64,000 nucleotides of DNA from Bosea sp. 685 (GTDB taxonomy: Bacteria > Pseudomonadota > Alphaproteobacteria > Rhizobiales > Beijerinckiaceae), in contig NZ_CP134779.1 of the NCBI RefSeq assembly GCF_031884435.1, positions 5,022,001-5,086,000 of the forward strand. The letters are read 5' to 3'. Position 1 is the stretch's first letter. Each line of letters starts with the position of its first letter. Both the position numbers and the translations under genes were made by a program. Under the pieces are notes generated by a model, which was given only the letters and a program-made list of their open reading frames with translations, was not told where the DNA came from and made no database searches. This document shows, in pieces, positions 35,671 to 45,634 of the stretch.

Positions 35671-35995
35671 CTCTCGCCAACTCGGGGGCGACTTGAAGGC
35701 CCCACGGCCAAGCTGCCATGGAGATACTCAATTAATTACAAACGTTTCGCGGATTTGGACTGGCACGGAGAAACACTCGTCTCGACGAAATTTCGACAAC
35801 GACCTATGACTCAGGACGCCCTGATACGAGACCTCCAGCGGGAATAGGCTGCCTCTTGGGTGACATCGCATGCCGTGGATCGCACTGGCGGCGACCAACT
35901 GGAATACGCCGAGGGACACCCATGCACGCTCCGGCACCAACCGTCGCGATCGACGCGGAGACGCTGTGCGCTCGCTAGCCTCTGGGAAAGTCGCA
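35671..35995. other. Divergent intergenic region, no supported gene
   Basis: Lies between the methyltransferase (minus) and the plus-strand gene at 35996. Only very short frames occur. It should contain both promoters, but I could not identify -35/-10 boxes with confidence. Confidence 0.35.
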
Positions 35996-36874
35996 ATGGA
36001 TCGTCTGAATCTGGAGCAGACTTCTTGGGAATGGGCGCAGGAGGGATTGGCCGCTCTGCGCGAGATGTTGCCGTTGATGGCGCCTTTAAGTGCCTACCGT
36101 TTCGACGACCCATCAGCTGCATCTTCGGTGAGAGACTTGGCAACCGCTGCGGCCCGCTCTGCGGAAAGCGCGACACTTCTCTGCGCGTATGGCCAACTCT
36201 GGGACAGCGAACTAGCCATGCGTTCCACCATGGAGGCGTCACTCAAGTTCTGCTACATCCTTCAGGCACCGCACACCTTTGCCGAACGTTCGCGGGAATA
36301 TTCCCAGGACCTGTTCGAAATCGGACTGCTGAGGGATCACAACAAAATTTCATCCTTCCTCGCGGAGCTGTCGGCTGCGTCCGCGAGCCAACTGCGGCCT
36401 CTGACGGATCGCATTCTTGAACCCGACCAAGTGGACCGGATACAGGCGCGACTTCCTAGACCGGTCCGCGCCGCCGTGGAAGGCCGGTGGGGCTTCACCG
36501 GCATGCTCGGCGCTCTGGATCGGTCAAACGATGACCTTTTCTCAGGCATCGCGGGAATGGCACATAGCTACTCAATGGCGAGCCACATCATGCACGCCGA
36601 TCCCATCGGCGCGATGATGCCATTGGAACGCGATCACAGGTCCCCCGAAGCGCGCGCCGCATCCCACGCGGTCCATCTCGCTCGCCTCATCCTGGACGCG
36701 CTCATCTGTCATCGCCTCCGCCTTCTGGTAGCTTACCGCTTCGTCGGTGCGCACCGGGACGGGCTCGCGCGGGCGGACGAACTCGTCAATGCCGCGAACC
36801 GAAGGCACGACGAGGCCTACCGCACATTCGCGCAGGTCGAATATCCCGACGACTCTGCGGCCGCGATGCGATGA
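35996..36874 (+). CDS. Unknown helical protein, DUF5677-like
   Basis: 292 residues from ATG 35996 (MDRLNLEQTSWEW); upstream in frame is Arg-rich and not convincing. It is all-helical: ATAAARSAESATLLCAYGQLWDSELAMRSTMEASLKFCYIL is close in pattern to the DUF5677/DUF6988-type proteins found in defence islands (R-x-x-x-E-x-x-x-K/R-x-x-Y). The final part (HAVHLARLILDALICHRLRLLVAYRFV) is helical. No catalytic motif. It lies between the two methyltransferase operons on the opposite strand, so it is probably independent cargo. Confidence 0.55.
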   Translation: MDRLNLEQTSWEWAQEGLAALREMLPLMAPLSAYRFDDPSAASSVRDLATAAARSAESATLLCAYGQLWDSELAMRSTMEASLKFCYILQAPHTFAERSREYSQDLFEIGLLRDHNKISSFLAELSAASASQLRPLTDRILEPDQVDRIQARLPRPVRAAVEGRWGFTGMLGALDRSNDDLFSGIAGMAHSYSMASHIMHADPIGAMMPLERDHRSPEARAASHAVHLARLILDALICHRLRLLVAYRFVGAHRDGLARADELVNAANRRHDEAYRTFAQVEYPDDSAAAMR

Positions 36875-36914
36875 CCCGCGTTGATACTTGGATCGGCCGC
36901 GCTACTATCGGGAG

Positions 36915-37190
36915 ATGAAGCCTGCTCCAACCCTGCCCGATGGCGAATACCCTTTCAGGGAAGACGTCTATCCCCTCGCCGACCTCGCGATGTCGGAAGC
37001 CCCGCCAGAGCTGGCCAGCTTCCTGATCGCGCAGGCCGAGACCAACGGCATCAAGCTGGTCAGGGACGAAGTTGTCGAGCTGGTTTGCCGGGGCGAAGGC
37101 ACCCCCGAACAGCGGTTCACGATCTACTGGCCATCAGCCGCCGGCATGCACGTTCTGGTGCCTAAGAGGCACGTCGTGGGCCGGGCTTAG
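36915..37190 (+). CDS. Small unknown protein
   Basis: 91 residues from ATG 36915 (MKPAPTLPDGEYPFREDVY); a TTG nine codons upstream is an alternative. It mixes helix and strand (ELASFLIAQAETNGIKLVRDEVVELVCRGEGTPEQRFTIYWPS), no recognised domain. It converges with vsr (stop at 37243). Confidence 0.5.
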   Translation: MKPAPTLPDGEYPFREDVYPLADLAMSEAPPELASFLIAQAETNGIKLVRDEVVELVCRGEGTPEQRFTIYWPSAAGMHVLVPKRHVVGRA

Positions 37191-37242
37191 GAATCCTGCT
37201 CCCTTCCGATCCCGCTCGCGACCTTCAGCGCGGCTCGATGCG

Positions 37243-37689
37243 TTAGGTCCGGGAGGGAAACTCGGAAACGGGATCGGACCTCTGAAGCCAATCCATCACG
37301 AATGCTCCGCAGGCATCGACGCTGCCCTTGCCGGTGATGCCGCACTGCCAGACCGTAAGCACGCGCCACCCGGCGCGGGAGAGCGTCTCGATGGCGCGTC
37401 GATCCCGTTCCTCGTTAGCCCTGAACTTCGCGTTCCAGAAGGGCTCGTTCGACTTCGGCGTCGTTGTCATCGAGCAGCCATGGCGATGCCAGAAGCAACC
37501 GTGGACGAAGATGCAGGCGCGCCACCTCGGCAGAACGATGTCGGGCCGGCCGGCGAGAAGCTTCGCATGAAGGCGGAAGCGCAGTCCGCGCGCATGCAGC
37601 GCCGACCGCAGCGCCATCTCGGGCTTGGTGTCCTTGGACCGGACGCTGCGCATGATCGCGGATCGCTTCGTCGCATCGACCCGATCCAT
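37243..37689 (-). CDS. vsr: Very short patch repair endonuclease (Vsr)
   Basis: 148 residues with the full Vsr signature: MDRVDATKRSAIMRSVRSKDTKPEM at the N-terminus, GRPDIVLPRWRACIFVHGCFWHRHGC (active-site Asp in RPDIV and the zinc-linked H-x-C-F-W-H-x-H-x-C), and FWNAKFRANEERDRRAIETLSRAGWRVLTVWQC. It nicks next to T:G mismatches left by deamination of 5-methylcytosine, so it protects the host from mutation at sites methylated by the adjacent C5 methyltransferases. Start is 17 bp after the DruE stop, same strand, hence same operon. Confidence 0.95.
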   Translation of the reverse strand: MDRVDATKRSAIMRSVRSKDTKPEMALRSALHARGLRFRLHAKLLAGRPDIVLPRWRACIFVHGCFWHRHGCSMTTTPKSNEPFWNAKFRANEERDRRAIETLSRAGWRVLTVWQCGITGKGSVDACGAFVMDWLQRSDPVSEFPSRT

Positions 37690-37706
37690 ACGCAGATCCC
37701 CTGTCG

Positions 37707-40700
37707 TCAGCCGACATCCCTGTTACGCGCGGTCTCCAACGCGGATACCGGGCGCCGGCTGGCGTCGAATACATCGACGAAGAAGAGGTCGGCGCCTCCG
37801 GCCTGCGAAAACGCGCTCTTGAACGGCTCGGTTCCGAGCGTGCCGTTGCCGACGCGCCAGAAGGGGTGGACCATCATGTAGAAGCGGTCGCCGCGATCGG
37901 TGCGTTCGCGGATGCCGGGAATGCCGCGATCGCCCAGATCGAGCGGCGTCCGCTTGATCGCGTTGAGGTGGCAAAGCTCGTCGCGGACGGACCGCGCCAG
38001 CCGGGGCCAGTCCGCAAGCTCGATGTTCCGATCCCAGACGCCATCGAGCCCGGATCGATAGTCAGGTTCGACAAGGGCACGAAAGAATCCCAGACCCAGC
38101 CGCCAGTCCAGAAGGCCGTGATATTGCCGGTTGCCGTATCGCTGCATGCATCGGTAGCAGGCCTGCGCGCAGTCCTCCCGATGCCTTGTCTCGCGGAAGG
38201 TGCGGACGATGGCATCGTCTTCGTCGTCGAGCATTGAGCGCATGAGGCGCGCGATCGTCGGGCCGCCGTCGGCCTCACGTTCGGCCAGTCGCCGGCAGAA
38301 ACCGGCGCCGTTGACCAGGTTGTCGGCGATCTGGAGCATGGGCAGGCCATTTCGCAGGCGCGGCTCCAGGGCCTCGAACTCGTCGGGATCAATGTCGAGT
38401 TCCAGCGAGGCCCGCTGGAGCAGAAGCTGGGTGGCGCTGACGGCAGCGGCGCGAATGGGGGCCTGGTACGGTGACCTGCCCAGAGCTCCCAGCCGGAGCC
38501 CGGCCGGGATGCTCCTCAGGCCAAGATACAGGGCCTCGGTCGGCTTTCTGGACAGAAGCCGAATGCCCTCCATCTCGGTGCCGTCGACCGGCTCCCAGTC
38601 GAACCGGTTGGAGGATGCCTCCTCCGTCACAAACTGGTTTTCGAGCCTGGGCCGATTCTTGACCCACATCCCTCGCGGCATGTTGACCGCCTTCTGGTGA
38701 GCCATGCGGACGGCATACCCCTCGGGCTCCGCGTCCCCGTCGGTCTGGGGGCCGTCGTTCATCCGGAGGATGGAGGCGCCGGAGCCGGCGTGGAGGGAGA
38801 GGTTGGTCCCGGGCACCGCTTCGACCTGGACGTCCCGGATCTCGGCTGCCACGACCCGCCGCACCGGCACGACATCGCGGTCGTCGTTGGTTTCCTCGGC
38901 TCGGAACGACGTCCTGAAGCCGGATGGGACGTGATACGGGCGGGCGTCGTCGGGCGTGACGTCCGCTCCGCAATCCACGCACTGGAACGTGTCCAGTGGG
39001 CGCTCGTCGTGAAGCGTGCGGCCGCGGCACATCGGGCATGCCGAGACATGGTGCGACGAGTCCCACCAAGCGTTCGCCGGTGTAACGGGGAGAGCGAAAC
39101 CGCCGTGGATGGTCGGGCGCATCAAGCCGCCCGTGAAGCCGATTGCCTTGTGCTTCTGCTTGTCCCTCGTCAGCGTCTGGCCGGGTGAGAACTCGAAGAT
39201 CGCGACGTCGAGATCGCGGTCCACCGCATCCCAGGCGACCTTCTTGCTGCCGTCCGCTCTCAGGCCGAGATAGAGGTTCCGGACGCGCGTGGGCATCCCG
39301 TACATCGGGAAGAAGCCCTTCTCGGCCAGAAACTGGGCCAATCCCTCGTCGAAATACCGCCCCGACGCCTGATGCTCCATAACTTGGCCCATCGTGGCAT
39401 CGACGGGCGACCGGGCGACGAGCTCGGCGGCCCGGCCCTCGATGCCCTTGCCGATGACGGCGGCGAACTCGTCGCGTGTTGTGATCGAGCGCTCCAGCGC
39501 CGCGGCCAGCAAGTCGGGCCAGGGCGAGCCCTCGCCGTAGAACAGCGCCGCCGGCACGAACTCGCCGTGCACGTCGTTGGCGCCGGGATCGTCACCGGGA
39601 TAATCCGCGCCGAATTGCACCTTGAGCTGCTCGAACGCGGCAGCCAACCAGACCTTCCGCACCAGGCGTAACGGGATATCGAGGTGATCGACGGCAAGGA
39701 ACGGTGGCGGCGGCAGGTCGCCTGTGATGGCCTGAGGGGATCGGAAGTAGTGCAGATCGTGGCTACGGCTGCGGCACAGGGTGACGACGAGGGAATAGGA
39801 TTGCCCCCGGCGGCCCGCGCGACCGACGCGCTGCTGGTAGTTGAACCGTTGCGGCGGCATGTTGGCCTGGTAGACCGCTTGCAAGGCGCCGATGTCGATA
39901 CCGACCTCCATGGTGGTCGTGACGGAAAGCAGGTCGATTTCGGAGGCGGCCTTCTGCAACTTGCGATCGACCTTGGACTGGTCGGCGACGAAGATCCCCT
40001 TGAAGCGCCGCAGGCGATCGGCCGGGCTGCCGGTCTGGCCGGTCAGCTCCTCGCAACGCAGCCTGAAGCCCGAGACGTTCTCCTTGCGGCCGCGGGAGAT
40101 ACGCTCGGCGAGGAAGTTCTTGGCCCACAGGTCGCGGGCCTCGCCGGTCTTGGCCGCATCGAGCGGATTGCGGCAGCGCGTGCAGAAGCCGACGCCGCGG
40201 TGAAGGTGGACGCGTGAGCAGCGCTCGCAACGCCAGTAGGGATCTTCGGCCTTCATCATCCTCACGCCCAGTAACTGGGCGTCGATCTTGCCGTCGGGAT
40301 GCTTGAGCGCCCTCAACGATGCCAGGACAGATTGGACCTCCAGATCCGGGTCGGCCTCCCTCACGGCCTTTGCCAAGGCGTAGACACGGTTGCCCTTTGG
40401 GACGCTGTCGATCCAGGGCGTCGCGTCGTCGGCGAGGTATTTGTTCGACGAGACGCGATAGGCGTCGCCGAACGTGCGCAGCCACGCATCGAGCCGGTCC
40501 GCATCGGACGGCACGTGATCGGTGAACAGCGTGGGATAGCCCAGCCCGGTCTCCTCCAGGGCGAAGTAGGTTCGCGAGAAGAGAACCTCGTCGACATGAG
40601 GATCCTGCTTGGCGATGACGTCGTTGCGGACCTCCTGCATTTCCTGGCTCTCGACGCCGGTCGTCTTCCAAACGAGCCGATCGCCCTCGCGCTCGAACAG

Positions 40701-43580
40701 ATCGGGCCAATCGAACTTCTTGAACCGCTTCACGCCGACGTCGTCGGTCGGGTGGATGCCGAGCTTCAGCATTTCCTGAAGCATGGGGCTGGGGGATTTT
40801 CCCGCCAGCGCGATCGGCTGCTCGACGATCGTCGAAAGCGGGATGCGATCCTTGCCCGACGCGTTGGTCATGGCCTCGATCTTGATCGCCAAGGCAGGCA
40901 TCAAGGCCCATTGCTTCTTGGCTTGCAGCTCGGTCATCTCATCCGCAAGCCGGGCGATCTCCTCCGCGTTGTCGGCCGAGTTCGCGACCCTGTTCGCGAT
41001 CTCCATGATCATCAGCCGGCGCAGGTCCTGGTAGTGGGCGCGCTCGATCTCCATGGCCGCGTTGGCCGCGTCCTGCCGGCTGTCGGAGAAGGCCACCGCC
41101 TTGGCCAGCGAGCCGCTCGCGTGCAGCACCTCGAACATCTCGGTAGCGAGCAACTGCGAGGTCTTGTTAAAACCGGTTCGGAAGCTTCTGATCGGGGAGA
41201 AGCGCGGCTTGTGCCTGAGGGCGTAACTCACGCTGCACGCGGGGCAGCAATCTGGTCCCGCTGTGCCGACGCTGTCAGGATTGCGCTTTTTGGATCGGTG
41301 CGGCGTCGCGCAGTGGAAGAGCCTCCCCGGAATCAAGGTCGGATCGACCGACCCCGGGAGCCCCTTTCTCAGGACGCCAGTGTTCGTATCCAGCGTGCTC
41401 TCGACCCAGTCCTCGGAATCGCCCGCGCCAGCCGGCTTGCGGGTGGACGGCCAGAACATCGCGAACTCGTTGTAGCTCAGCTGCTCGTAGTGCCCGACGC
41501 CACCCGCTTCCGGCAACGCACCCAGGTCGGGCGTGGAGGGAAGCAGCTCGATATCGGACGAGCCATTGGCCTGTACGCCGCGCATGCCTCCTACGAATAC
41601 CTCGCCGCAGGCCTCGCAGTAGATGAGCTCGAACTTGCGTTGGTGGCGATCGCCGGTCGTCGTGTAGGTCAACCCACGATCGACCGTCACGCCGCCATAC
41701 GCGATGCTGTCGGTCTCGGCCTCACGGATGGGCGTCGCGAACAGTCCCTCGATGCTGCGCACGAACTGGTGGATGCGGAAGCTGGGGGTCGTGTCGGAGA
41801 TCTGGACCCCGAACTTTTTCTTCGCAATGTCGCCGATGCCCCGGAGAACGGCCAGACCCCGCGTCGCCTTGCGCTCGCCTTCGCCCGCGCCGCCGAAAAG
41901 CCGTTCCGCGATCGCCGCGACCGAATGGGCTCGAACGGTCAGCTTGTCGCCTTCGCCCGAGGACCTGCACGCCCAGACGAGAGCGCCGGCCGCGGCCTCG
42001 ATGGCTTCCTTCAACAGCGTCTCGAACGGGATGTCGCGGCCGCCGTTCGTCAACGCACGGTGACATGACGCCAACGCGTGACGGACCTCCGGCGTGTCGT
42101 CCACCGAGCGGACGAGTTCGCCCTCGACGGCGAGAGCGTCGACGAGGGCTCGGAAAGGCACCGGGTCGAGGTTGGCGGCGGCGGGCTTGGAGGGGAGCAC
42201 CTGTTCGCCGGGAACGATGCACTCGGACCAGCGGCCACGATCCTGGAAGCCGACATCGGCGGCCGTGCGGCTCGTCCCGAACGGCCCGAAGAAGCTGTCG
42301 AGATACTTGAGGCTGCGTTCCCCCTGCTCGCCGACGACAGGAAGCGACGCGCTCGATGCGAGTATCCGAAGCTTGTGCCGGCGATCCGGCTCATGCAGGC
42401 CGAGGCGATGGACGAGGGCCCGGATCAGCCCGGCGGTCTCCGTGCCGGCCGAGCCCCGGATCAAATGGAGCTCGTCGAGCACCAGGTAGAAGTAGGCGTC
42501 GGGGTCCGTCTCAAGCCAATCGCGGGTCTGCTTGAAGATCGGCGCCTCGACCTCGCGCGCAAGCATGGTCCCCAACATCGAGGAGTTGGTGACCAGGATG
42601 TCGGGCGCGTGGGACTGCATATCCCAGCGGGTGAGCATCTCGGCCCCGTCGGTCGCCGGGAACAGATAGCGGGTGAGCTCGGGCTCCCCTCCGGTTTCCT
42701 TGTCGTGGATGCAGGCGTAGTGGTGCCCGTCCTCGAACTCCTTCAGGCTGTCCGCGAGTTCGGCGATCTTGCGCTCGCGCCGCTTCTTCTGCTGGGTCTC
42801 GTCCGCGCGGCGAGGATGGTCGAGGAACCCTGTCACGGGTGTCGCGCCGGTATAGCGTCCGAAGAAGATCCGGTTGCCCTCAAGGTGGCGGTCCATGGCC
42901 AGGCGCGCCTCCGGGGAATCGAGCGTGCGGCGAAGGCGCGTCATCTGGTCCTCGACCAGCGCGTTCATCGGATAGAGGATCAACGCCCGCATGGCAGCGC
43001 GACGGGACTTGGGCTCTCCGCTCCTCTTGGGAACGAACTTTCCGGGGCTCTGATGCCACCAGCGTCCCTTGAGATAAGTGGGGTCCGGGGCCGTCCACTT
43101 CTTCGCCTCGTTCGCCAAGGCGGCGAGAACCGGCAGCATGAACGACTCTGTTTTGCCCGATCCTGTGCCCGACGTGACGATGCCCGGCTGACCGGCCCGC
43201 GTGCCCCGCGCGAGCATCTTCATCTGGTGAACGTAGGGCTTGAAGGTCACCGGGCTTCGCCGCGCGATCGGGCCACCCGCAATGTCCTCGCCGGGGAACA
43301 GGCCCGACAGCACGATCTCCACGAAGGCGGCGCGCGAGGCCGGCGGAAGGTGGCCGATCGGATTGTCCGCCCACTCCTCCAGCAGTTTCTCCACGCGGTA
43401 ATCGCAAGTCAGGTATCGCGGGACGGGTTCGAGGTAAGGCTCGGCCGCAAGCGTGCCGGGATCCCGGAGCAGGACGCGACGCGTTTCGGCGAGGTCCTCG
43501 TCGCGGATGCGATAGGCCGTATCGAGATAGGTCAGGAAGAAGTTGCGCAGGCGTTCGAACCCGCCGATCGGATCGATCAT
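37707..43580 (-). CDS. druE: DruE-type giant helicase (Druantia)
   Basis: 1,957 residues. SF2 helicase core: Walker A TSGTGSGKTESF (about 136-147), DELH box YLVLDELHLIRG, LASSASL, then VTTTMEVGIDIGALQAV and QQRVGRAGRRGQ (motif VI). Cys clusters CERCSRVHLHRGVGFCTRC and CPMCRGRTLHD...CVDCGAD look like zinc ribbons. The C-terminus is a DUF1998-type region with CAQACYRCMQRYGNRQYHGLLDWRLG. Size and domain order match DruE, the shared helicase of Druantia antiphage systems. DISARM differs in having separate DrmA and DrmB. The start overlaps the stop of the upstream gene by ATGA. Long frames on the opposite strand here are shadows of GC-rich coding. Confidence 0.85.
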   Translation of the reverse strand: MIDPIGGFERLRNFFLTYLDTAYRIRDEDLAETRRVLLRDPGTLAAEPYLEPVPRYLTCDYRVEKLLEEWADNPIGHLPPASRAAFVEIVLSGLFPGEDIAGGPIARRSPVTFKPYVHQMKMLARGTRAGQPGIVTSGTGSGKTESFMLPVLAALANEAKKWTAPDPTYLKGRWWHQSPGKFVPKRSGEPKSRRAAMRALILYPMNALVEDQMTRLRRTLDSPEARLAMDRHLEGNRIFFGRYTGATPVTGFLDHPRRADETQQKKRRERKIAELADSLKEFEDGHHYACIHDKETGGEPELTRYLFPATDGAEMLTRWDMQSHAPDILVTNSSMLGTMLAREVEAPIFKQTRDWLETDPDAYFYLVLDELHLIRGSAGTETAGLIRALVHRLGLHEPDRRHKLRILASSASLPVVGEQGERSLKYLDSFFGPFGTSRTAADVGFQDRGRWSECIVPGEQVLPSKPAAANLDPVPFRALVDALAVEGELVRSVDDTPEVRHALASCHRALTNGGRDIPFETLLKEAIEAAAGALVWACRSSGEGDKLTVRAHSVAAIAERLFGGAGEGERKATRGLAVLRGIGDIAKKKFGVQISDTTPSFRIHQFVRSIEGLFATPIREAETDSIAYGGVTVDRGLTYTTTGDRHQRKFELIYCEACGEVFVGGMRGVQANGSSDIELLPSTPDLGALPEAGGVGHYEQLSYNEFAMFWPSTRKPAGAGDSEDWVESTLDTNTGVLRKGLPGSVDPTLIPGRLFHCATPHRSKKRNPDSVGTAGPDCCPACSVSYALRHKPRFSPIRSFRTGFNKTSQLLATEMFEVLHASGSLAKAVAFSDSRQDAANAAMEIERAHYQDLRRLMIMEIANRVANSADNAEEIARLADEMTELQAKKQWALMPALAIKIEAMTNASGKDRIPLSTIVEQPIALAGKSPSPMLQEMLKLGIHPTDDVGVKRFKKFDWPDLFEREGDRLVWKTTGVESQEMQEVRNDVIAKQDPHVDEVLFSRTYFALEETGLGYPTLFTDHVPSDADRLDAWLRTFGDAYRVSSNKYLADDATPWIDSVPKGNRVYALAKAVREADPDLEVQSVLASLRALKHPDGKIDAQLLGVRMMKAEDPYWRCERCSRVHLHRGVGFCTRCRNPLDAAKTGEARDLWAKNFLAERISRGRKENVSGFRLRCEELTGQTGSPADRLRRFKGIFVADQSKVDRKLQKAASEIDLLSVTTTMEVGIDIGALQAVYQANMPPQRFNYQQRVGRAGRRGQSYSLVVTLCRSRSHDLHYFRSPQAITGDLPPPPFLAVDHLDIPLRLVRKVWLAAAFEQLKVQFGADYPGDDPGANDVHGEFVPAALFYGEGSPWPDLLAAALERSITTRDEFAAVIGKGIEGRAAELVARSPVDATMGQVMEHQASGRYFDEGLAQFLAEKGFFPMYGMPTRVRNLYLGLRADGSKKVAWDAVDRDLDVAIFEFSPGQTLTRDKQKHKAIGFTGGLMRPTIHGGFALPVTPANAWWDSSHHVSACPMCRGRTLHDERPLDTFQCVDCGADVTPDDARPYHVPSGFRTSFRAEETNDDRDVVPVRRVVAAEIRDVQVEAVPGTNLSLHAGSGASILRMNDGPQTDGDAEPEGYAVRMAHQKAVNMPRGMWVKNRPRLENQFVTEEASSNRFDWEPVDGTEMEGIRLLSRKPTEALYLGLRSIPAGLRLGALGRSPYQAPIRAAAVSATQLLLQRASLELDIDPDEFEALEPRLRNGLPMLQIADNLVNGAGFCRRLAEREADGGPTIARLMRSMLDDEDDAIVRTFRETRHREDCAQACYRCMQRYGNRQYHGLLDWRLGLGFFRALVEPDYRSGLDGVWDRNIELADWPRLARSVRDELCHLNAIKRTPLDLGDRGIPGIRERTDRGDRFYMMVHPFWRVGNGTLGTEPFKSAFSQAGGADLFFVDVFDASRRPVSALETARNRDVG

Positions 43581-45634
43581 GACGTCTTCCTCTCGGCGTG
43601 GATTTCGGCGACCGCCTCGCTGCGACCGACGGTGGGATCGGACTTCGATGGCAGCAGCGCGTTCACGGCGAAGTCGCAGGCCTTCCCGGGTTCGAGCCAG
43701 GCCAGGGCCGACGAATGGATCGCCAGCAGCCTATTGGCGGCATCGCCGCCTTCGACACCGCTTCCTGCGACCCTCGCCAGCAACGACCGGCGGTCAGTCG
43801 GCGTAAGGGCCGAGCGCGTCGGTCCTGCCAGGTATCGAAGGTCGGCGGCCTCGATCCCCCCACCCGACACAATTGCCGCCAACGCGTCGGTCTTCACGTT
43901 GGCGACGATCATCGGATGAAGACCCCGCTCCGTCGCATCGAGCGGCATTTCCACGGTCCCGGGGGACAGCGTCGCGACCAAGAGGAGGTTGTCGGGCCGG
44001 TTGGACCGATACAGGCTCTTGAAGCGCGCGAACCATTCCGAAAGCGAAGCGCGATCGACGTCGTCCAGGCAGACGAACTGAACCTTGGAGCCGTCCGCGA
44101 TCGCAGCTTGCCAGGCCAGCGCCAACGGCGTCGCGGTGCCCGAGCCCGCACGTCGCCACAGATCCTCGGGCCCGAGGATGGAAGGGTCCAGCGGCATCCT
44201 GGCCAGAGCCCCAGCGGCCACGACGCTCGCATAGCAGCCCAGCAGCAGTTCCGCGGAGTTGCCGACGACGACGGGGATCTCGCCGGCGCGCGCGAAGATG
44301 TCCAAGCGGCGGATGAATTCCTCATCGAGGCCGCTCGATGCGGCCGCCATTCGAGCGATCTCGGGCAGGTCCTTGATGGCGATCGCGCCGACGTCGCTCC
44401 GTCGAGGATTGGACCACGGGGCATCTTGGATGCCGACAGGAGCGGGACCCGGGGTGGGCGGTGGTGCGACGGCGCCCGTCGCCTCCATGATTTGCGACAA
44501 TGTCCGACCGGTCTCGCGGATATCCCTCATGATGTCGCCGAGCCCAGCACTCAGGCCTGCGACACCGGCCTCGACGAGTCCCTCGACGCGCTGGAGTTCC
44601 TCGGACTTCACGACGAGCGCGGACTTCGCATCGGCGATCTCGGCCGAGAGGGCCTCCAGTTCCAGCAGGCGGTCCGCGATGCCCGCCTCCACCTCGCTGA
44701 CGATCTCCGGACGAATGCGCTCGATCTCGCGAAGCCGGATCGCTCCCGCCTCCTCCTCCGAGAGCTTCGTCAGCCCATTCTTGATCGTCTGGTCCGCGAA
44801 CAATGCCTCGGCGATCGCCGTGGCCGCGCCCGTCTCGCGATCGAGCTTGGTGAGGAACTCGCCCAGTCGATCGCGCGCCGCGTCGTTGGCGCCAGTGGCC
44901 TCGCCGATGATCTCCCCGTCGCGCAACATGTTGTGGAGCCTGCTCGACAGGCGATCGTTGACGACGAAGTCTTCGGTGCCGTGGCGAAGGCGCGCTATCT
45001 TGTTTATGCGCTTAACGAGGGTCTGCAGGAACGCGAGGTCCGTCTCCCAATTCACGTAGCCCACGACATCGCGAGGCACCTGGCCGGGCAATAGGAACCG
45101 GCGTCCCTCGATCGCCACCCAGTCGAAATCGCCGGCCGGCCTGGCATAGGCGGGAACCCGGTCGGCGTGCTCCAGATGAGATAGCACCCAGGTCGTCGGG
45201 CCCGACCTTTGCATTCGCGGAAACGCGACGCGGCTCGCATCGAGCGGCACGATCAGGGAGGAATCCTCCTGCGAGCCCCTGTCGACACCCGACCTCATGA
45301 TCAGGTCCCGGCGCTCATCCGCGGATGCGATCTCCAGCAGATGGGCGATCTCGATCGCCTCGTCGACGCGGTCGGTGCTGTAGTCGTCGCGGGCTCCGGC
45401 CTTGGCGTTCACCGCGATCGTGAACAGGGCGACGTAACCGTTCGACTTCCGGATGATCCTGGGATCGAGGCTGAAGACGCGTCCCTCATCCGGAAAGTCC
45501 GCCGGATCGACCTCAACCCAGCCTTCCGGCCGCGCGACGGCGGCTGGTTGCAGCCAGGCGCCGGTCGAATTGCCGAAGGTCTTGTGCCCGATGAATATCT
45601 GATTGCCTTCGAGGTCGGTCTCGTGCCTCAGCAT
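43577..45634 (-). CDS. druG: DruG-position protein of Druantia type II
   Basis: 685 residues. The N-terminal half is a mixed domain (WLQPAAVARPEGWVEVDPADFPDEGRVFSLDPRIIRKSNGYVALFTIAV). The middle has a coiled coil (about 285-370: EAGIADRLLELEALSAEIADAKSALVVKSEELQRVEGLVEAG). The C-terminal 250 residues resemble a degenerate P-loop/AAA-like core (VQFVCLDDVDRASLSEWFARF, with the hhhhDD Walker-B pattern) but no Walker A is visible. It overlaps both neighbours (ATG inside the upstream gene; stop in the DruE start). Name assigned from order and context only. Confidence 0.7.
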   Translation of the reverse strand: MLRHETDLEGNQIFIGHKTFGNSTGAWLQPAAVARPEGWVEVDPADFPDEGRVFSLDPRIIRKSNGYVALFTIAVNAKAGARDDYSTDRVDEAIEIAHLLEIASADERRDLIMRSGVDRGSQEDSSLIVPLDASRVAFPRMQRSGPTTWVLSHLEHADRVPAYARPAGDFDWVAIEGRRFLLPGQVPRDVVGYVNWETDLAFLQTLVKRINKIARLRHGTEDFVVNDRLSSRLHNMLRDGEIIGEATGANDAARDRLGEFLTKLDRETGAATAIAEALFADQTIKNGLTKLSEEEAGAIRLREIERIRPEIVSEVEAGIADRLLELEALSAEIADAKSALVVKSEELQRVEGLVEAGVAGLSAGLGDIMRDIRETGRTLSQIMEATGAVAPPPTPGPAPVGIQDAPWSNPRRSDVGAIAIKDLPEIARMAAASSGLDEEFIRRLDIFARAGEIPVVVGNSAELLLGCYASVVAAGALARMPLDPSILGPEDLWRRAGSGTATPLALAWQAAIADGSKVQFVCLDDVDRASLSEWFARFKSLYRSNRPDNLLLVATLSPGTVEMPLDATERGLHPMIVANVKTDALAAIVSGGGIEAADLRYLAGPTRSALTPTDRRSLLARVAGSGVEGGDAANRLLAIHSSALAWLEPGKACDFAVNALLPSKSDPTVGRSEAVAEIHAERKTS

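Noticed and set aside
39763..40911. 382-codon minus-strand frame inside the helicase gene
   Set aside because: A shifted frame within the helicase coding sequence with a shadow composition.
40299..43919. Very long open frames on the plus strand opposite the DruE-type helicase (589 and 613 codons)
   Set aside because: High GC and biased third positions leave the complementary strand open; the helicase on the minus strand has complete motifs, while these products are low-complexity Arg/Gly/Ala-rich without domains.
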